Source: Maniola hyperantus | Lineage: Eukaryota; Arthropoda; Insecta; Lepidoptera; Nymphalidae | DNA length: 64,000 nucleotides | Direction: 5' to 3' | Assembly (NCBI RefSeq): GCF_902806685.2 | Contig: NC_048557.2 | Coordinates: 372,001 to 436,000 of the forward strand | Part shown: positions 31,500 through 42,013 of the stretch, in pieces | How the letters are laid out: each line of letters opens with the position of its first letter | Numbering within the stretch: the first letter of the stretch is position 1 | Position numbers and translations under genes: made by a program | The notes under the pieces: model-generated | Databases searched by the model: none | The model's input: only the letters and a program-made list of their open reading frames with translations | Told to the model about the DNA's origin: nothing

Positions 31500-32057
31500 T
31501 TTTTAGGGTTCCGTACCCAAAGGGTAAAACGGGACCCTAATACCAAGACTCCGCTGTCCGTCCGTCTGTCTGTCCGTCCTTCTGTCTATCTGACACCAGG
31601 CTGTATCTCATGAACCGTGATAGTTAGACAGTTAAAATTTTCACAGGTGATTTATTTCTGTTGCCGCTACAACAACAAATACTAAAAAAACCGAATAAAA
31701 TAAATATTTAAGGGGGCTCCCATACAACAAACGTGTTTTTTTTGCTCATTTTTATAGTTATTAGCTGATGCCCAAAAATTCGTTCGCGTAGATTTAGGTT
31801 TTTGAAAATCCCGTGGGAACTCTTTGATTTCCCGGGATAAAAAGTAGCCTATGTCACTCTTCAGGTCTTTAGTTATACCCATAAAATCACGTCAATCCGT
31901 TGCTCCATTGCGACGTGATTGAAGGACAAACCAACAAACCAATAAACCAAGAAACCAACAAATCAACAAACAAACACACTTTCGCATTTATAATATGGGT
32001 AGTGATGGTACGGAACACTTCGTGCGCGAGTCCGATCCGAACTTGGCCGGTTTTTTG
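31500..32057 (+). repeat. Repeat C2, split by a Metulj-like insertion
   Basis: 31500-31753 runs from TTTAGGGTTCCGTACCCAAA to CATACAACAAACGTG; 31999-32057 resumes with GATGGTACGGAACACTTCGT and CGAACTTGGCCGGTTTTTTG, the normal C-family end. Confidence 0.7.
31755..31998 (+). repeat. Metulj-like repeat, type B, nested
   Basis: TTAGCTGATGCCCAAAAATT through AATCCCGTGGGAACTCTTTG, TTGCGACGTGATTGAAGG and ACACACTTTCGCATTTATAA; it interrupts the C2 repeat. Confidence 0.75.
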
Positions 32058-32258
32058 GTATAATTTCTCTTGCCATTTTGGTCCCTTATAACAATCTTCG
32101 CTTCAACAATAAGAAAATTTACTACATCAAATAAAAGATCTATAGGAACGGAAAAACAATCAACTTCTCCTCGATTACCCATCTGTTATCTGTTATCTGT
32201 TATCGGGCATACAATGTAGACACAAAAACACGCATGAAATTCTCGATTCCGGAAATCG

Positions 32259-32709
32259 ATGAGAGTGGAAAGCGATTGTGCGGATACTAAACAATTTGAG
32301 AGAGACTATTCACACTTAGCCGTGGTAGTAACGATGGCTCTTTACAGAGATGCACAGTTTTTGCTGTCGGGCAATATTGCTTTAAAAATTGCAAATGACA
32401 TTGAAAAAGGAAACGTAGACAACATAAAATACTTTATAGATCCAGGAATCTGCGCGGTGAATTTTTCAACCTTTATTTTGATGTACGAAATAACGAAGAC
32501 TTTTACGATTATTTGTCTGAGATCTGTTGCTTTGATTACATGATCGCACGATCAAACGCATCGTACGATCGTTATTAAAGCATTCATGTGCTCGCACGAT
32601 TACTTGCGATGTTCAAATAGGACACTCTGATGAAATCTGTATGTTTGAACTCATCGCACGACGAGACCGCATCGTGTCATCGTGCGATCTTCGCTAATTA
32701 GGACAACGC
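32259..32709 (+). pseudogene. Decayed DNA transposon, Harbinger-like end with broken coding stretch
   Basis: An open frame from 32259 (strongest part MALYRDAQFLLSGNIALK and AAAATTGCAAATGACATTGA) continues in another phase as YFDVRNNEDFYDYLSEI, suggesting a frameshifted gene. To the right lie repeated ATCGCACGAT motifs and a terminus ending AGGACAACGCC followed by TTA. The left terminus is not visible. Family assignment is from the terminus and target only. Confidence 0.35.
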
Positions 32710-32710
32710 C

Positions 32711-32945
32711 TTATAGTGATTTAAGCGTCTGTCTCCTGTTCAGGAGGTCGGGGGTTCCATTACAGGCATACACTTCTAAATTTTCAGATATATGTCATCA
32801 TCATCATGATCAGCTCATCGCCGGCTCACTACAGAGCACGGGTCTCCTCTCAGCACGCTGGCCATGGGCTGATTGGCTGACTTCACACACCTTTGAGAAC
32901 ATTATGGAGAACTCTCAGGCATGCAGGTTTCTTCACGATGTTTTC
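32711..32945. repeat. SINE D1, head and inverted body
   Basis: 32711-32790 is a sense head (CAGGAGGTCGGGGGTTCCAT); 32793-32945 is an antisense body (CATCATCATGATCAGCTCAT to GATGTTTTCCTATG). Two separate insertions or an inversion. Confidence 0.55.
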
Positions 32946-33215
32946 CTATGATACCCCACATAATATAGTTATCTTACTTTGAAAATTGAATATACTAATT
33001 ATTAGTACCATGACCACAATTTAATTTTTTTTATGTCATGTAACCACAAATTCACGGTTTTCAGATTTTTCCCCGAACGTCTGCTATAAGACCTACCTAC
33101 CTGCCATATTTCATGATTCTAGGTCAACGGGAAGTACCCTGTAGGTTTCTTGACAGACAGACTACAAAGTGATCCTATAAGGGTTCCGTTTTTCTTTTTG
33201 AGGTACGGAACCCTA
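32946..33215 (-). repeat. Repeat C1, reverse copy
   Basis: GATACCCCACATAATATAG, CACAAATTCACGGTTTTCAG, AACGGGAAGTACCCTGTAGG, TTGAGGTACGGAACCCTAA. Confidence 0.7.
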
Positions 33216-33477
33216 ATGATTCTCAACAAACACGTGTGTATCTTCCTAACAATACAAGACGCACCGACTAGCTGAAGTAAGCTGGAAACTTGCAGCTCCA
33301 CTCGACTTGTGCAGTCGTGAGATATGTTAGAACTTTTGACAGCCAGAACGTTCGTACACAGCAAATATATCTGGCTAGTTATGCAGGAGATGAGCTCAAC
33401 TGTCTAGTATATCAGTGGATATTTTGACATGCACAATTTTTTTAAAGAATTATGGTAGGGATTATAACGCGACAGAA

Positions 33478-33762
33478 CCCGTAGTACAAGATTTTACGTC
33501 TCACCAAACGAAACCAAATTCGAGAGTCGAAATACTTCTGCGTTACAGTAAACTGGATCTTAAACGCCTTGTTTTAAAGCTCAAGTTTGTCTACACTTCT
33601 ACAGCCAGCGCTCCAAGCGGAAACATTGCGAAATTAAAATCAGTGGCATTGAATATTTGACTTCAATTCAAGGCTGTTTAGGTCCATTTTACTGTAACGC
33701 GGAAGTATTTCGACTCTCGAATTTGGTTTCGTTTGGTGAGACGTAAAATCTTGTACTACGGG
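33478..33762 (-). mobile_element. MITE family M1, 285 bp
   Basis: CCCGTAGTACAAGATTTTAC to CTTGTACTACGGG, exactly the length of copies at 4017 and 36143 but with the centre in the opposite orientation. Right flank TA; left flank AA, probably a mutated TA. Confidence 0.8.
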
Positions 33763-33954
33763 TACTGGTCGAGATAGGAATCGGGGAGGGGACGCCCCGC
33801 ACACCCGCACAGCTCCCCCGCTGACTCTATGTGGGCGAGCGCAAGTGCCGTGCGGATGTGTGAGGCGTCCCCCCGCCTCATACCCCCGCACATTGCTCTA
33901 TAGCTGTCTCCTTCTAAAGATCGATGTTCATCACTTTTGGACGCGTACTATACT

Positions 33955-34097
33955 TGGTGGCGTGCACAGGGTTCCAAGCCAGGATAAGCAGTAGTTAGGA
34001 AGGTATCTACTTACATTGAGCACTAAGCTATTTCAACTAGGGTAACTATTTCTTGGGTAAGCAGTGCTTTTATGCCTCTATGAGCTGCACGCCACTG
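33955..34097. mobile_element. Possible hAT-type MITE
   Basis: GGTGGCGTGCA at left is inverted as TGCACGCCACTG at right, and GATAAGCAGT pairs loosely with GTAAGCAGTG. No clear target duplication. Confidence 0.4.
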
Positions 34098-34816
34098 TTG
34101 TGTGAGTATACAATTTTGTTTAAAGAATAGGCAGTTTGAGTCATTTGAGTTATTTTAGCAGTCTACGAAGGTTCTACGGAAGGTCTACGAAGATTCTCCG
34201 GAAGGTCTACGAAGGGTCTACGATTCAAAGTACTCAGCAGAATTAAGTTTTGAAATTAAAATGATTCTTTGCTTCGCATGCATTATTTATAATAGATGAG
34301 CATTTTCAGGTAGTTACAATGGACGGAAGTGGTGCTGATGCTGGAAGGGTGTTCCAAATCTTAGAGGTTCGGATTAGGAATGAGGAGGCAAATCGTTTCG
34401 TACTTATTCTGAGAAGATAACCGTGCTCAGTAGTAAGCCGGTGACAGGTTGAAATAATGATGAAACAAATCCAAGAGAAAATCCAGGCTATCGACTTTTT
34501 CTTTGAATTCTGCCAATGTTAAAATGTTCTTCAATTTTTTTTTTTTCGAATCGTACTTCGACTTCAGTAATTAAAATCTATTTTCCACAACCCTTTTAAT
34601 TAAATTACGGGTTACTCGCAGTCGCGTATGGAACGTACGGAATGAAATCGCGCGGCGCCGCTACGGCAGTGCGGTTGGCGGCGAGCCAGGCGCGGGTCCA
34701 GCTCGACGTTACTGTTCTACACTTCTGCACGACCACTGCCCGTTGCGCCTTGGCCCATGGAAACAATAGCTTGAACTACGGGCTTGGAATAGCTAGACTC
34801 TGTATGCTCACTAATT
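34098..34816. other. Mostly unique DNA with a CpG-rich patch
   Basis: 34150-34220 repeats GGTCTACGAAG-like units. 34640-34770 is unusually GC-rich (CGCGCGGCGCCGCTACGG, GCGAGCCAGGCGCGGGTCC) with a 64-codon open frame of no recognisable homology. Could be regulatory or an unrecognised exon. Confidence 0.35.
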
Positions 34817-35365
34817 GGGTATTTTCCTACTTTTGAATTTGATAAATAGGTAAATGTGGCTAATTCCTTTGTACACAATCTCTAAACTAAACTAAAATAT
34901 CACGTCTAATTCTATTGCTATCCCTTTCATAATGTTGCTTGCGGAAAAGGAAAGCACTAGATTTAGACCTGTTAATTTAGTTTAGTTTAGAGATTGTGTA
35001 CTAGAGAATCGGCCCAAATTATTACTTTATTATAAACTAGGATAAAAATAATGACGTAGGTACGCTGAAAAAAAATATTAATTCCAACAAAGATTTACAA
35101 AGTTACAGGCATTTTAATTTTGGAGTGGGAGGGTCTTCTATCCCTTTCTCACAAAACGAAAATTTGTATGAAACCGCACGAAGCTACTATGGCATTAGTA
35201 AGGTGTGACGTTAAAATTCTATATGGCTATCTCTGTCTAATCAGAAATATTTAAATACTTATAACTTTTTTGTTATTTGATCGATTTAATTAGTTTTTTC
35301 AGTTTACGTCATTATTTTTATCTTAGTTTATAATAAAGTAATAAAAAAATTAGAGTCAAATACCC
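34817..35365 (+). mobile_element. MITE family M4, interrupted by another MITE
   Basis: Ends GGGTATTTTCC and AAATACCC flanked by AATT on both sides (34813-34816, 35366-35369). Inside, TTATTATAAACTAGGATAAA and TTATCTTAGTTTATAATAAA are inverted. Uninterrupted relative of 376 bp at 47980-48355. Confidence 0.75.
34849..35015. mobile_element. Nested MITE M5, about 167 bp
   Basis: Absent from the sister copy at 47980. Arms GTACACAATCTCTAAACTAA and TTAGTTTAGAGATTGTGTAC (34871-35001) are exact inverted repeats, and outer GGCTAATTCC / GAATCGGCC extend the similarity. Confidence 0.7.
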
Positions 35366-35534
35366 AATTAGTATAGAAACCACACAGAAAAAAAAACTAT
35401 TAAATTAGATTATTATAAATTAGAGTTAAAGATGTTTCAATGTAAATAGCAACAGCTAAAAATGTCAGTAAAAAAACCAGTACACAGGGGTAAGGGGAAG
35501 GGGGAAAGGGTAGGAATCACAGTCAGGTTTCTGG

Positions 35535-35950
35535 TGAAAGAAGCGGCTGTTAGTTTAGTGGTTAAGACTTCGACCTCCTATTCAGAGGGTGCGCGGTTCA
35601 ATACCACTAATTTTTCAGAGAGAAACGTTTGTGTCATAGTCAACCACGCGGGTTAATTATTTTTATTAATCAATATAAATTTATGGCGCAAACTGAAAAC
35701 CAGCGCCGAGCATTGTGAGCAGTGCTCGGCTATGCTGAGTTTGCGACCTTTTGTTTATTGTTAGTTTTTAGTTTAGATAGTATATTAGATATAACATTGT
35801 ACCTACATACTAGTTACTAGCAATAATGTAAACAATAAAGCATATTTATTATTATTATTATTTAAGTGCGGATTGGCAGACTTCACACTCAAGGAACATT
35901 ATGGAGCACTCTCAGACTCCTCGCGATTTGCTCTCAGGTTTCCTCGCGAT
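35535..35950 (+). repeat. SINE D1 interrupted by a retroelement tail
   Basis: Head CGGCTGTTAGTTTAGTGGTT (35545) and body resume at GTGCGGATTGGCAGACTTC (35867). The 35655-35865 segment, ending CAATAAAGCATATTTATTAT, looks like another retroelement 3' end with an (ATT)n tail. Confidence 0.55.
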
Positions 35951-36142
35951 TTTTTCTTCACCGTTAAATAACTCATATTTAATTGCAAAAAAAACCTTGA
36001 TAAATTTTGATTATTATGGTTCACCAGCTTGGTGGAACTGTAATAATCAACGCCGTATCAAAATATGATATCTAATTGCTTAAAACGCACATAACTCCAC
36101 TCTCAACTACTAGACTATAATCGCCTAACTTTGAATCCAGTA

Positions 36143-36427
36143 CCCGTAGTACAAGATTTTACGTCTCACCAAACCAAACCAAATTCGAGAGTCGAAATAC
36201 TTCCGCGTTACAGTAAAATGGACCTAAACAGCCTTGAATTGAAGTCAAATATTCAATGCCACTGATTTTAATTTCGCAATGTTTCCCCTTGGAGCGCTGG
36301 CTGTAGAAGTGTAGACAAACTTGAGCTTTAAAACAAGGCATTTAAGATCCAGTTTACTGTAACGCGGAAGTATTTCGACTCTCGAATTTGGTTTGGTTTG
36401 GTGAGACGTAAAATCTTGTACTACGGG
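36143..36427 (+). mobile_element. MITE family M1, 285 bp
   Basis: CCCGTAGTACAAG to CTTGTACTACGGG with TA on both sides (36141-36142, 36428-36429). Same orientation as 4017-4301 and almost identical to it. Confidence 0.85.
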
Positions 36428-36578
36428 TACTGGTATATATTTTGTTCAACACAGTGTCTCATCGAGTTTGCAATAAAAAGGAGTTAGTCAGCGATAAAGG
36501 CCTCTTCAGCTTCCATCAGAGACGTACTTCACTGCGCCCTCCTTGATCACGTTCCGCCGCATTCAGTGTTAACACTCC

Positions 36579-36773
36579 TTTTTTTTTTTTTTTTTTTTAT
36601 ATTTTTTAAAAAGAATATTAGCCATATTAAATGACTAATATTCCCCTTTCCTCTCCAATTAAGCGTCAGGCTTGTGCTAGGAGTAGGTACGACAATAGTG
36701 CAACGGGCAGGGTTTGAACCGTCGACCTTTCAGTTTTCAGTCCACTCCTATACCGGTTGAGCTATTGAGGCTC
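36579..36773 (-). repeat. tRNA-derived SINE family D3 with poly-T (poly-A on minus)
   Basis: A long T run, AGAATATTAGCCATATTAAA, CTCTCCAATTAAGCGTCAGG, GGGTTTGAACCGTCGACC (B box on minus), CCGGTTGAGCTATTGAGG (A box). Confidence 0.8.
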
Positions 36774-36830
36774 AAAGGCTTTACTTACGTATTACAAGTT
36801 TTTTAAATTATTTAGATACAATAATATAAC

Positions 36831-37030
36831 CCTTGACTGCAATCTCATCTGATAGTAAGTGATAAAGGGAGTGGGCTAACCTGGAAGAGGTATGGCAGTT
36901 TTTATTAAACCTCTCGTCCTTGATTAGACCTTTTGGTTTCTACACGGCATCGTACCGGAACGCTAAATCGCTTGGCGTGGCTTTGCAGGTAGGGTGGTAA
37001 CTAGTCAAGGTCGAAGCCTCCCACCAGACC
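36831..37030 (-). repeat. SINE D2, reverse
   Basis: CCCTTGACTGCAATCTCATC, GAGGTATGGCAGTTTTTATT, GCATCGTACCGGAACGCTAA, GGTAGGGTGGTAACTAG. Head truncated. Confidence 0.65.
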
Positions 37031-37154
37031 AGATCAGATAAAATAGGAAAAGCAATTTTCTTGGGATTCCTAGTTTCTGATTACTCCTTGATAACACGTC
37101 ATAGAATATTTTATTTAACAATTATATTATAAACTTCTGTTACTTGTCTAATTT

Positions 37155-37505
37155 TTAGTTGCGGACGATGGAGAGAGCTATGTGCGGAGTTTCTCTACGT
37201 GATCAAATCAGACATGAGGAGATCCGTAGGAGAACCAGAGTAACCGACATAGCTCAACGGGTTGCGAAGCTGAAGTGGTAATGGGCAGAGCACATAGTTC
37301 GTACAACCGATAGACGTTGGGGTCTCAAGGTGCTGGAATGGCGACCTCGCACCGGAAGGCACAGCTTTGGAAGACGCCTCACTACGTGGACGGACGACAT
37401 CAGGCAAGTCGCAGGGAGCCGCTGGATTCAGGCGGCGCAAGACTGTGGCGTGTGAAAGTCTCTTCGTGAGACCTATGTCCAGCAGTGAACGTCTATCGGT
37501 TGATG
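37155..37505 (+). pseudogene. 5'-truncated RTE-type LINE, longest C-terminal copy
   Basis: Reads in sense as RHEEIRRRTRVTDIAQRVAK, KW, then VLEWRPRTGRHSFGRRLTT-like and SRWIQAAQDCGV-like peptides, with a stop after AKLKW. Ends in CTATGTCCAGCAGTGAACGT. Encodes only the extreme C-terminus. Confidence 0.75.
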
Positions 37506-37574
37506 ATAACGAACGCTGATGACCCGGCGTGTGCTAAAAAAATATTCCCAATACAAAACCATCTTCGCATTATT

Positions 37575-37920
37575 GCCTTTCTAAAGTTTACATGAATAAA
37601 AAAACATTCTATTCTATTCTATTCTAATGAAACCAGTTTGGGGCACATCAATTTGATGGTTTCAAGCGTTGGGAGATCCGACATATATGACGACATATGA
37701 CGAGATATGACGACACCAAACGAGTTACAGGGAGCCGCTGTATTCAGGCGGCGTAAGACGTGCAGAAGTTCCTACAAGAGACCTATGTCCATTGTCCAGC
37801 AATCGTTTGATGTTGATGATAACTCCGAAAAGTTAGAAGTGCGTGCCCTTGATCGAACCCCCGACCTCCCGAATAGGAGGCGGACGTCTTAACCACTAGG
37901 TCATCACGGCTATACATGTT
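37575..37920. repeat. LINE tail, RTE fragment and SINE D1 fragment
   Basis: 37575-37625 ends in (TTCTA)n; 37693-37820 (ACGAGTTACAGGGAGCCGCT) is another RTE end in sense; 37815-37915 (GGAGGCGGACGTCTTAACCA) is an antisense D1 head. Confidence 0.6.
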
Positions 37921-38160
37921 AATACGTAATAGGAAATACCATTATAGGATAAGCGTCGACTTTGCAAAAATATGAAGTAGGTACTAACTCCCAAGGGCCC
38001 CTTCAACTTTCAATCGCGTAAGCGCTTTACATCGAGCGTTAACATCGCGTCATTGGTCACGTTGCGCTGCTTTGTAGCGCCAATTATGCTTAAAGATTGG
38101 CTAAATAGCTAGACTCTAGTAAAAAACTGGCCAAGTGCGAATCTTAGCTCGCTTAATTAA

Positions 38161-38330
38161 AATATATAAAAGGAAAAGGTGACTGACTGACTGACTAATC
38201 TATCAATGCACAGCTCAAACTACTGGACGGATCGGGCTGAAATTTAGCATGCAGATAGCTATATGACGTAAGCATCCGCTAGGAAAGGATTTTAAAAAAT
38301 TCAACCCCCAAGGGGGTGTCGAGGTGAGGT
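38161..38330 (-). repeat. Metulj-like repeat, type A, truncated
   Basis: TATATAAAAGGAAAAGGTGA, (GACT)n and CATGCAGATAGCTATATGAC; stops at CCCCAAGGGGGTG, missing the head. Confidence 0.75.
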
Positions 38331-38657
38331 TACAGTAATTATACTTAAGTATAACGATTTTATTAGTTGTACGCATCATAATTCCCTCAAGGAACATAAT
38401 ATTTCCGCACGATTGCACAAAGCCATATTATGCTAGTTCAGTAATCTCCACTTGAACTCAATTCGGTTGACCCTGAGTAGGTTGTAGGGCTCAAGTCTCA
38501 AGACGATTCAATAATACCGTGTCGAGTTACACAGGGCCAGTGTTTGCTAATTGGATGCCGTAAACTATCAATTCTAGCTATATAATAACATTAGGGCTAT
38601 ACCAATACACCAAAGGAATAAGAGACTAGAATACTAGAATATAAATCTATAATAATA
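38331..38657. other. No recognised feature
   Basis: AT-rich sequence with no repeat landmarks or convincing open frame. Confidence 0.35.
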
Positions 38658-38768
38658 CTAGCTTTATGGTCGCGTCTTCGTCCGCGTGTACTACATAAAT
38701 TTCAACCCCCTATTTTACTCCCTTAGGGGTTGAATTTTCAAAAATCTCTTCTTATCCCTTCTCTTTAT
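38658..38768 (+). repeat. Metulj-like repeat, type A, 5' half
   Basis: CTAGCTTTATGGTCGCGTCT to GGGTTGAATTTTCAAAAATC; the rest is missing and an M2 element starts nearby. Confidence 0.65.
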
Positions 38769-38775
38769 ATAGGTA

Positions 38776-39115
38776 CAGGGTGTAACCAGACCGTTGGCAA
38801 AAACGAACACAGGTCATAGTACTGATGATCAATATATTTTGTCTTTCACGATATATTGCAAATAAAACATCTGACTGACGCTAGAGGTCAACCAACGTTC
38901 CATAAGCCTACTTGTGGACTCCGAGTGCTAGGCCACTCGGAGTCAATGCCGCGTCGTAGGTGGGGCATTGACCCGAGTTCTGGACGCTATACATTGCGGG
39001 TTTGAAAAATACTAAATAACTTAAACTACAACATGAGGCAAATGGTTATTGGTATTGGATTGTATTTAGGTAGTATACCTAACAATTTTTTTGCTAGCGT
39101 TCTGGTAACACCCGG
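38776..39115 (+). mobile_element. MITE family M2, complete, 340 bp
   Basis: CAGGGTGTAACCAGACCGTT at left and TTGCTAGCGTTCTGGTAACA then CCCGG at right are inverted termini, flanked by TA (38774-38775, 39116-39117). No coding capacity. Probably Tc1/mariner-related by target. Confidence 0.7.
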
Positions 39116-39180
39116 TACTAAATAACGGGTAGTGGCACATACCACGATAAATTTAATGATGTACGGGAGCGGTGTGCAGG

Positions 39181-39395
39181 CTCGACCGTACCAAAGGGGA
39201 GATCTCCTACCGAGCGGTTGGTTGTGCTCGGTAGCGCCAGCTGGGCCGACGGTTATGTCTTGAAACTTCTATATATAGTCCAGATTGCAGAAAACTCCGT
39301 TAGTGCGATTACCATCGGCGGTACATTTGTTCGGGACTACGTCATCGATTGAACAGCGCCATCTAGTTTCTATTGTGGTAACCGCCACAATGATA
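39181..39395 (+). repeat. Unnamed repeat pair, copy 1
   Basis: CTACCGAGCGGTTGGTTGTG, GCGCCAGCTGGGCCGACGG and ATCGATTGAACAGCGCCATC recur in the same order at 47263-47575. Family unknown. Confidence 0.5.
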
Positions 39396-39564
39396 TTTAT
39401 TTGCCGATATTTCGACTCAGTTGCAAGAGTGGTCACGACGACGGAAATACATTTTCTTTTTTTAGAGTTCACATCGGCGTTTCTATGCTTTTATGTTTTA
39501 CTTAAAAATACTCTAAATAACCAGTACATTTTTCTATGAGGAGTTTTTGAATATTATTAGTTAC

Positions 39565-39779
39565 TAGATAATGCCTGCGACCTCGTCCGCGTGGATTTAG
39601 GTTTTGTTAAATCTCTCCCTCTCTCTCTCTCTTTAGTTTTCCGGGATAAAAAGTAGCATGTCCTTCCCCGGGATGTAAGCTAACTCTGTACCGAATTTCA
39701 TCAAAATCGGTTAAACTGTTGGGCCGCGTACAGCTAGCAGACAGACAGAAAGACACACTTTCGCATTTATAATATTAGT
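39565..39779 (+). repeat. Metulj-like repeat, type B
   Basis: CTAGATAATGCCTGCGACCT to ACTTTCGCATTTATAATATT, with a (CT)n expansion in the middle (CCCTCTCTCTCTCTCT). Confidence 0.75.
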
Positions 39780-40165
39780 AAAAACTTTATTCCAACAAAA
39801 GGCGTAGGTAGGTACAGAAACTCGCGTACACACAACCAAACTAATTTAACTAACTTTAGTTAACGCTCACAGCTAATGTGATCCGAGCTAAACTGATTTT
39901 AGTTTTTAGTTAATGAACTTTATAGCATAATCAGAATTTTAAAAAGTTTGCTCGAAGTTTCAAAGCTGCTTGTGAATTTCATTAAAGCGGTGGACAGGCT
40001 ACTATGTAAATTAAGTGCAGGTCAAATTTTGCAATTTACTATGCAGCAGTTTAAAAACTTGTTTACGCGCAATGCCTGAGAAATATTTAAATTAAAATGA
40101 AGGTTTTATATACGTAAGTTAAATATAAAAAATCGGCGATAACCAGTCCGATCGGAGCTATTTTT
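39780..40165. other. No recognised feature
   Basis: AT-rich; TTTCATTAAAGCGGTGGACAG near 39978 is shared with the duplicated block at 22835, suggesting old repeat. Confidence 0.4.
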
Positions 40166-40406
40166 AACCGACTTCAAAAAAGGGGGAGGTTCTCAATTCG
40201 ACTCGGAGTCGGAGTCGGTGCCAATGTGGAGTCACAAAACAATATGAAAAGTAAATTCGTACGGCTAATTGGCACCGACTCCAAAACATATTATTATTAT
40301 GATAGAATTACAATAACTCTTGTACTTGTACAGTCACAATAATATATTCGTTAATAATTTTTTTTTTTTTTTTTACTTTTTAGAGTTTGTGGTTATTGAA
40401 GTCGGT
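40166..40406 (+). mobile_element. MITE M10 (AACCGACTTCAA ends)
   Basis: AACCGACTTCAA at left and TTGAAGTCGGTT at right are exact inverted ends. Inside are GGAGTCGGAGTCGGTG and a T run. No coding frame. Confidence 0.6.
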
Positions 40407-40435
40407 TTTTATTTATTTTTTGACAAATTTTAAAC

Positions 40436-40862
40436 AATTAAATATCACTTGTTTTAATGGTGAAGGAAACCATTGAGACGAAACCTGTATGTCAGAGGGC
40501 AGCTTCAAGTTGTCGCAAAGTGGCCTTGCGGAGACATCGCGGCTGCAGCGCTGCGGCCGCGCTGCTTTGTAAATTCATGTAATTTCGATCGATGAACTGT
40601 CGCGCGGCTGCAGCGCGGGTGTAGCGCAGTCACGCGTTTTGATTTACAAAGCAGCGCGACCGCAGCGTTGCAGCCGCGTTGCCTCCGCGCGGTACTTTGC
40701 GGCAAGTTTGAAGACGCACTAAAAATTCTCCATAATGTTCTCAAAGGTGCGTGAATTCTACCAGCCCGCACTTGGCCAGCATGGTAGACTATGCCCAAAC
40801 CCTTCTCATTCTGGAAGAAGCCCGTGTTCAGTCGTGAACCGGCAATGGGTTGATTATGATGA
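40436..40862 (+). repeat. SINE D1 body carrying a GC-rich foldback element
   Basis: D1 pieces flank 40503-40715. In the insert, TTGTCGCAAAGTGGCCTTGC, GCGGCTGCAGCGCTGCGG and GCGCTGCTTTGTAAAT at left are inverted at right as ATTTACAAAGCAGCGCGACC and GTACTTTGCGGCAAG. The 141-codon minus frame through it is not a gene. Confidence 0.7.
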
Positions 40863-40907
40863 ACTAGTGACAAAATAAAACACGAAAAAATCGCAGGAAA
40901 ATGCCAA

Positions 40908-41225
40908 TTAACCATCATCATCATCAACAACTAATAGACGTCCACTGCTGTCTCGGTCTCTTGTAGGGATTTCCACACGCCACGGACTTGCGCCGCCGGA
41001 ATACAGCGGCTCCCTGCGACTCGTCTGATGTAGTCCGTCGACCTAGTATGGAGTATTTCTTGGGACCTTGGGACCCCAACGTATATCGGTTTTCCGAACT
41101 ATGTGCCCTGCCCATTGCCACTTCAGCTTCGCAACCCGCAAGCTATGTCGATTACTCTAGTTCTCCTACGGATCTCCTCATTTCTGATTTGATCACTTAG
41201 AGAAACTCAGCACATAGCTATCTCC
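40908..41225 (-). pseudogene. 5'-truncated RTE-type LINE
   Basis: Minus strand carries the RTE C-terminal signatures (DLLISDLI-type shadow on plus; AGAAATGAGGAGATCCGTAG on minus) with a deletion between VLEWRPR and the final segment. Confidence 0.65.
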
Positions 41226-41471
41226 ATCGCCCGCTGAGTGACTCTGAGCTTTCTTATGAGGCCATAGTTAGGCACCAATGTCTCGGATCCATGTCATCAC
41301 TGAACTAAAAATATTTATTTAAACTTAGTATTACGTATTCTCCGTCAATGACGATATTATACGTCTGGTCATCACTCAGTCCCAGGAACTAATAATATTG
41401 TGCTGCATACATCACGTCGTCGTACCGTGTCAGGTCTTCCAATCACAGCGTCGCCCGCCCGAGGTGATTAA

Positions 41472-42013
41472 GGGCCGGTTGTTTCAAACCATTGGTCTTC
41501 GTAAGATACGTTCGTTAAAATTTAACAGACGTAGACGAACTTTAACATCTTTTAATTTACGTGCGTTGCTTCATTGTACAAAACACTGTTAGTCATTGTT
41601 ATTTTGGTTGCGAAACTAACCCTAAAAATGAACTTACTTTTCCGTATCCTTTTTTTATTTCATTTTAAGTATATTAAATTATATACATAGTTATTAATAT
41701 TGCTACTTCGCATTTTAAACACTTTTTCTTTCTTGCAAATTCTCTTTCATCTTCAAAAAAACTACCATTAAAAGCTTTGAATTAAATTGATTCTATTATA
41801 ATTTGTAAATAAAATATTCCGTTTGTAAGAAGTATGAAGTTACGAACTGATTTGACGATCACCAATGGCGCCAGCACTGGTTAACGTAAACGTAACTTTT
41901 TAACGAACGTTAGCGCTAATAGATGCTGAATCAACGCTTTTTCTTTACTTACGTTCGTTAGCGCCATATTGAAAGGTTACGTGTCCGTCAAAGTTTGTTG
42001 AAACAACCGGCCC
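41472..42013 (+). mobile_element. Harbinger-like MITE M3, 542 bp
   Basis: GGGCCGGTTGTTTCAA at 41472 and its exact inverse TTGAAACAACCGGCCC ending at 42013, flanked by TAA (41469-41471 and 42014-42016). A 3-bp TAA/TTA target is characteristic of PIF/Harbinger. Subterminal ACGTTCGTTA motifs repeat in both arms. No transposase. Confidence 0.85.

Noticed and set aside
31241..31613. Two long Lys/Arg/Glu-rich frames
   Set aside because: Purine-rich low-complexity tract leading into repeat C2; no gene evidence.
40505..40930. 141-codon minus-strand frame
   Set aside because: Runs through a foldback element and SINE D1; repeat-derived.
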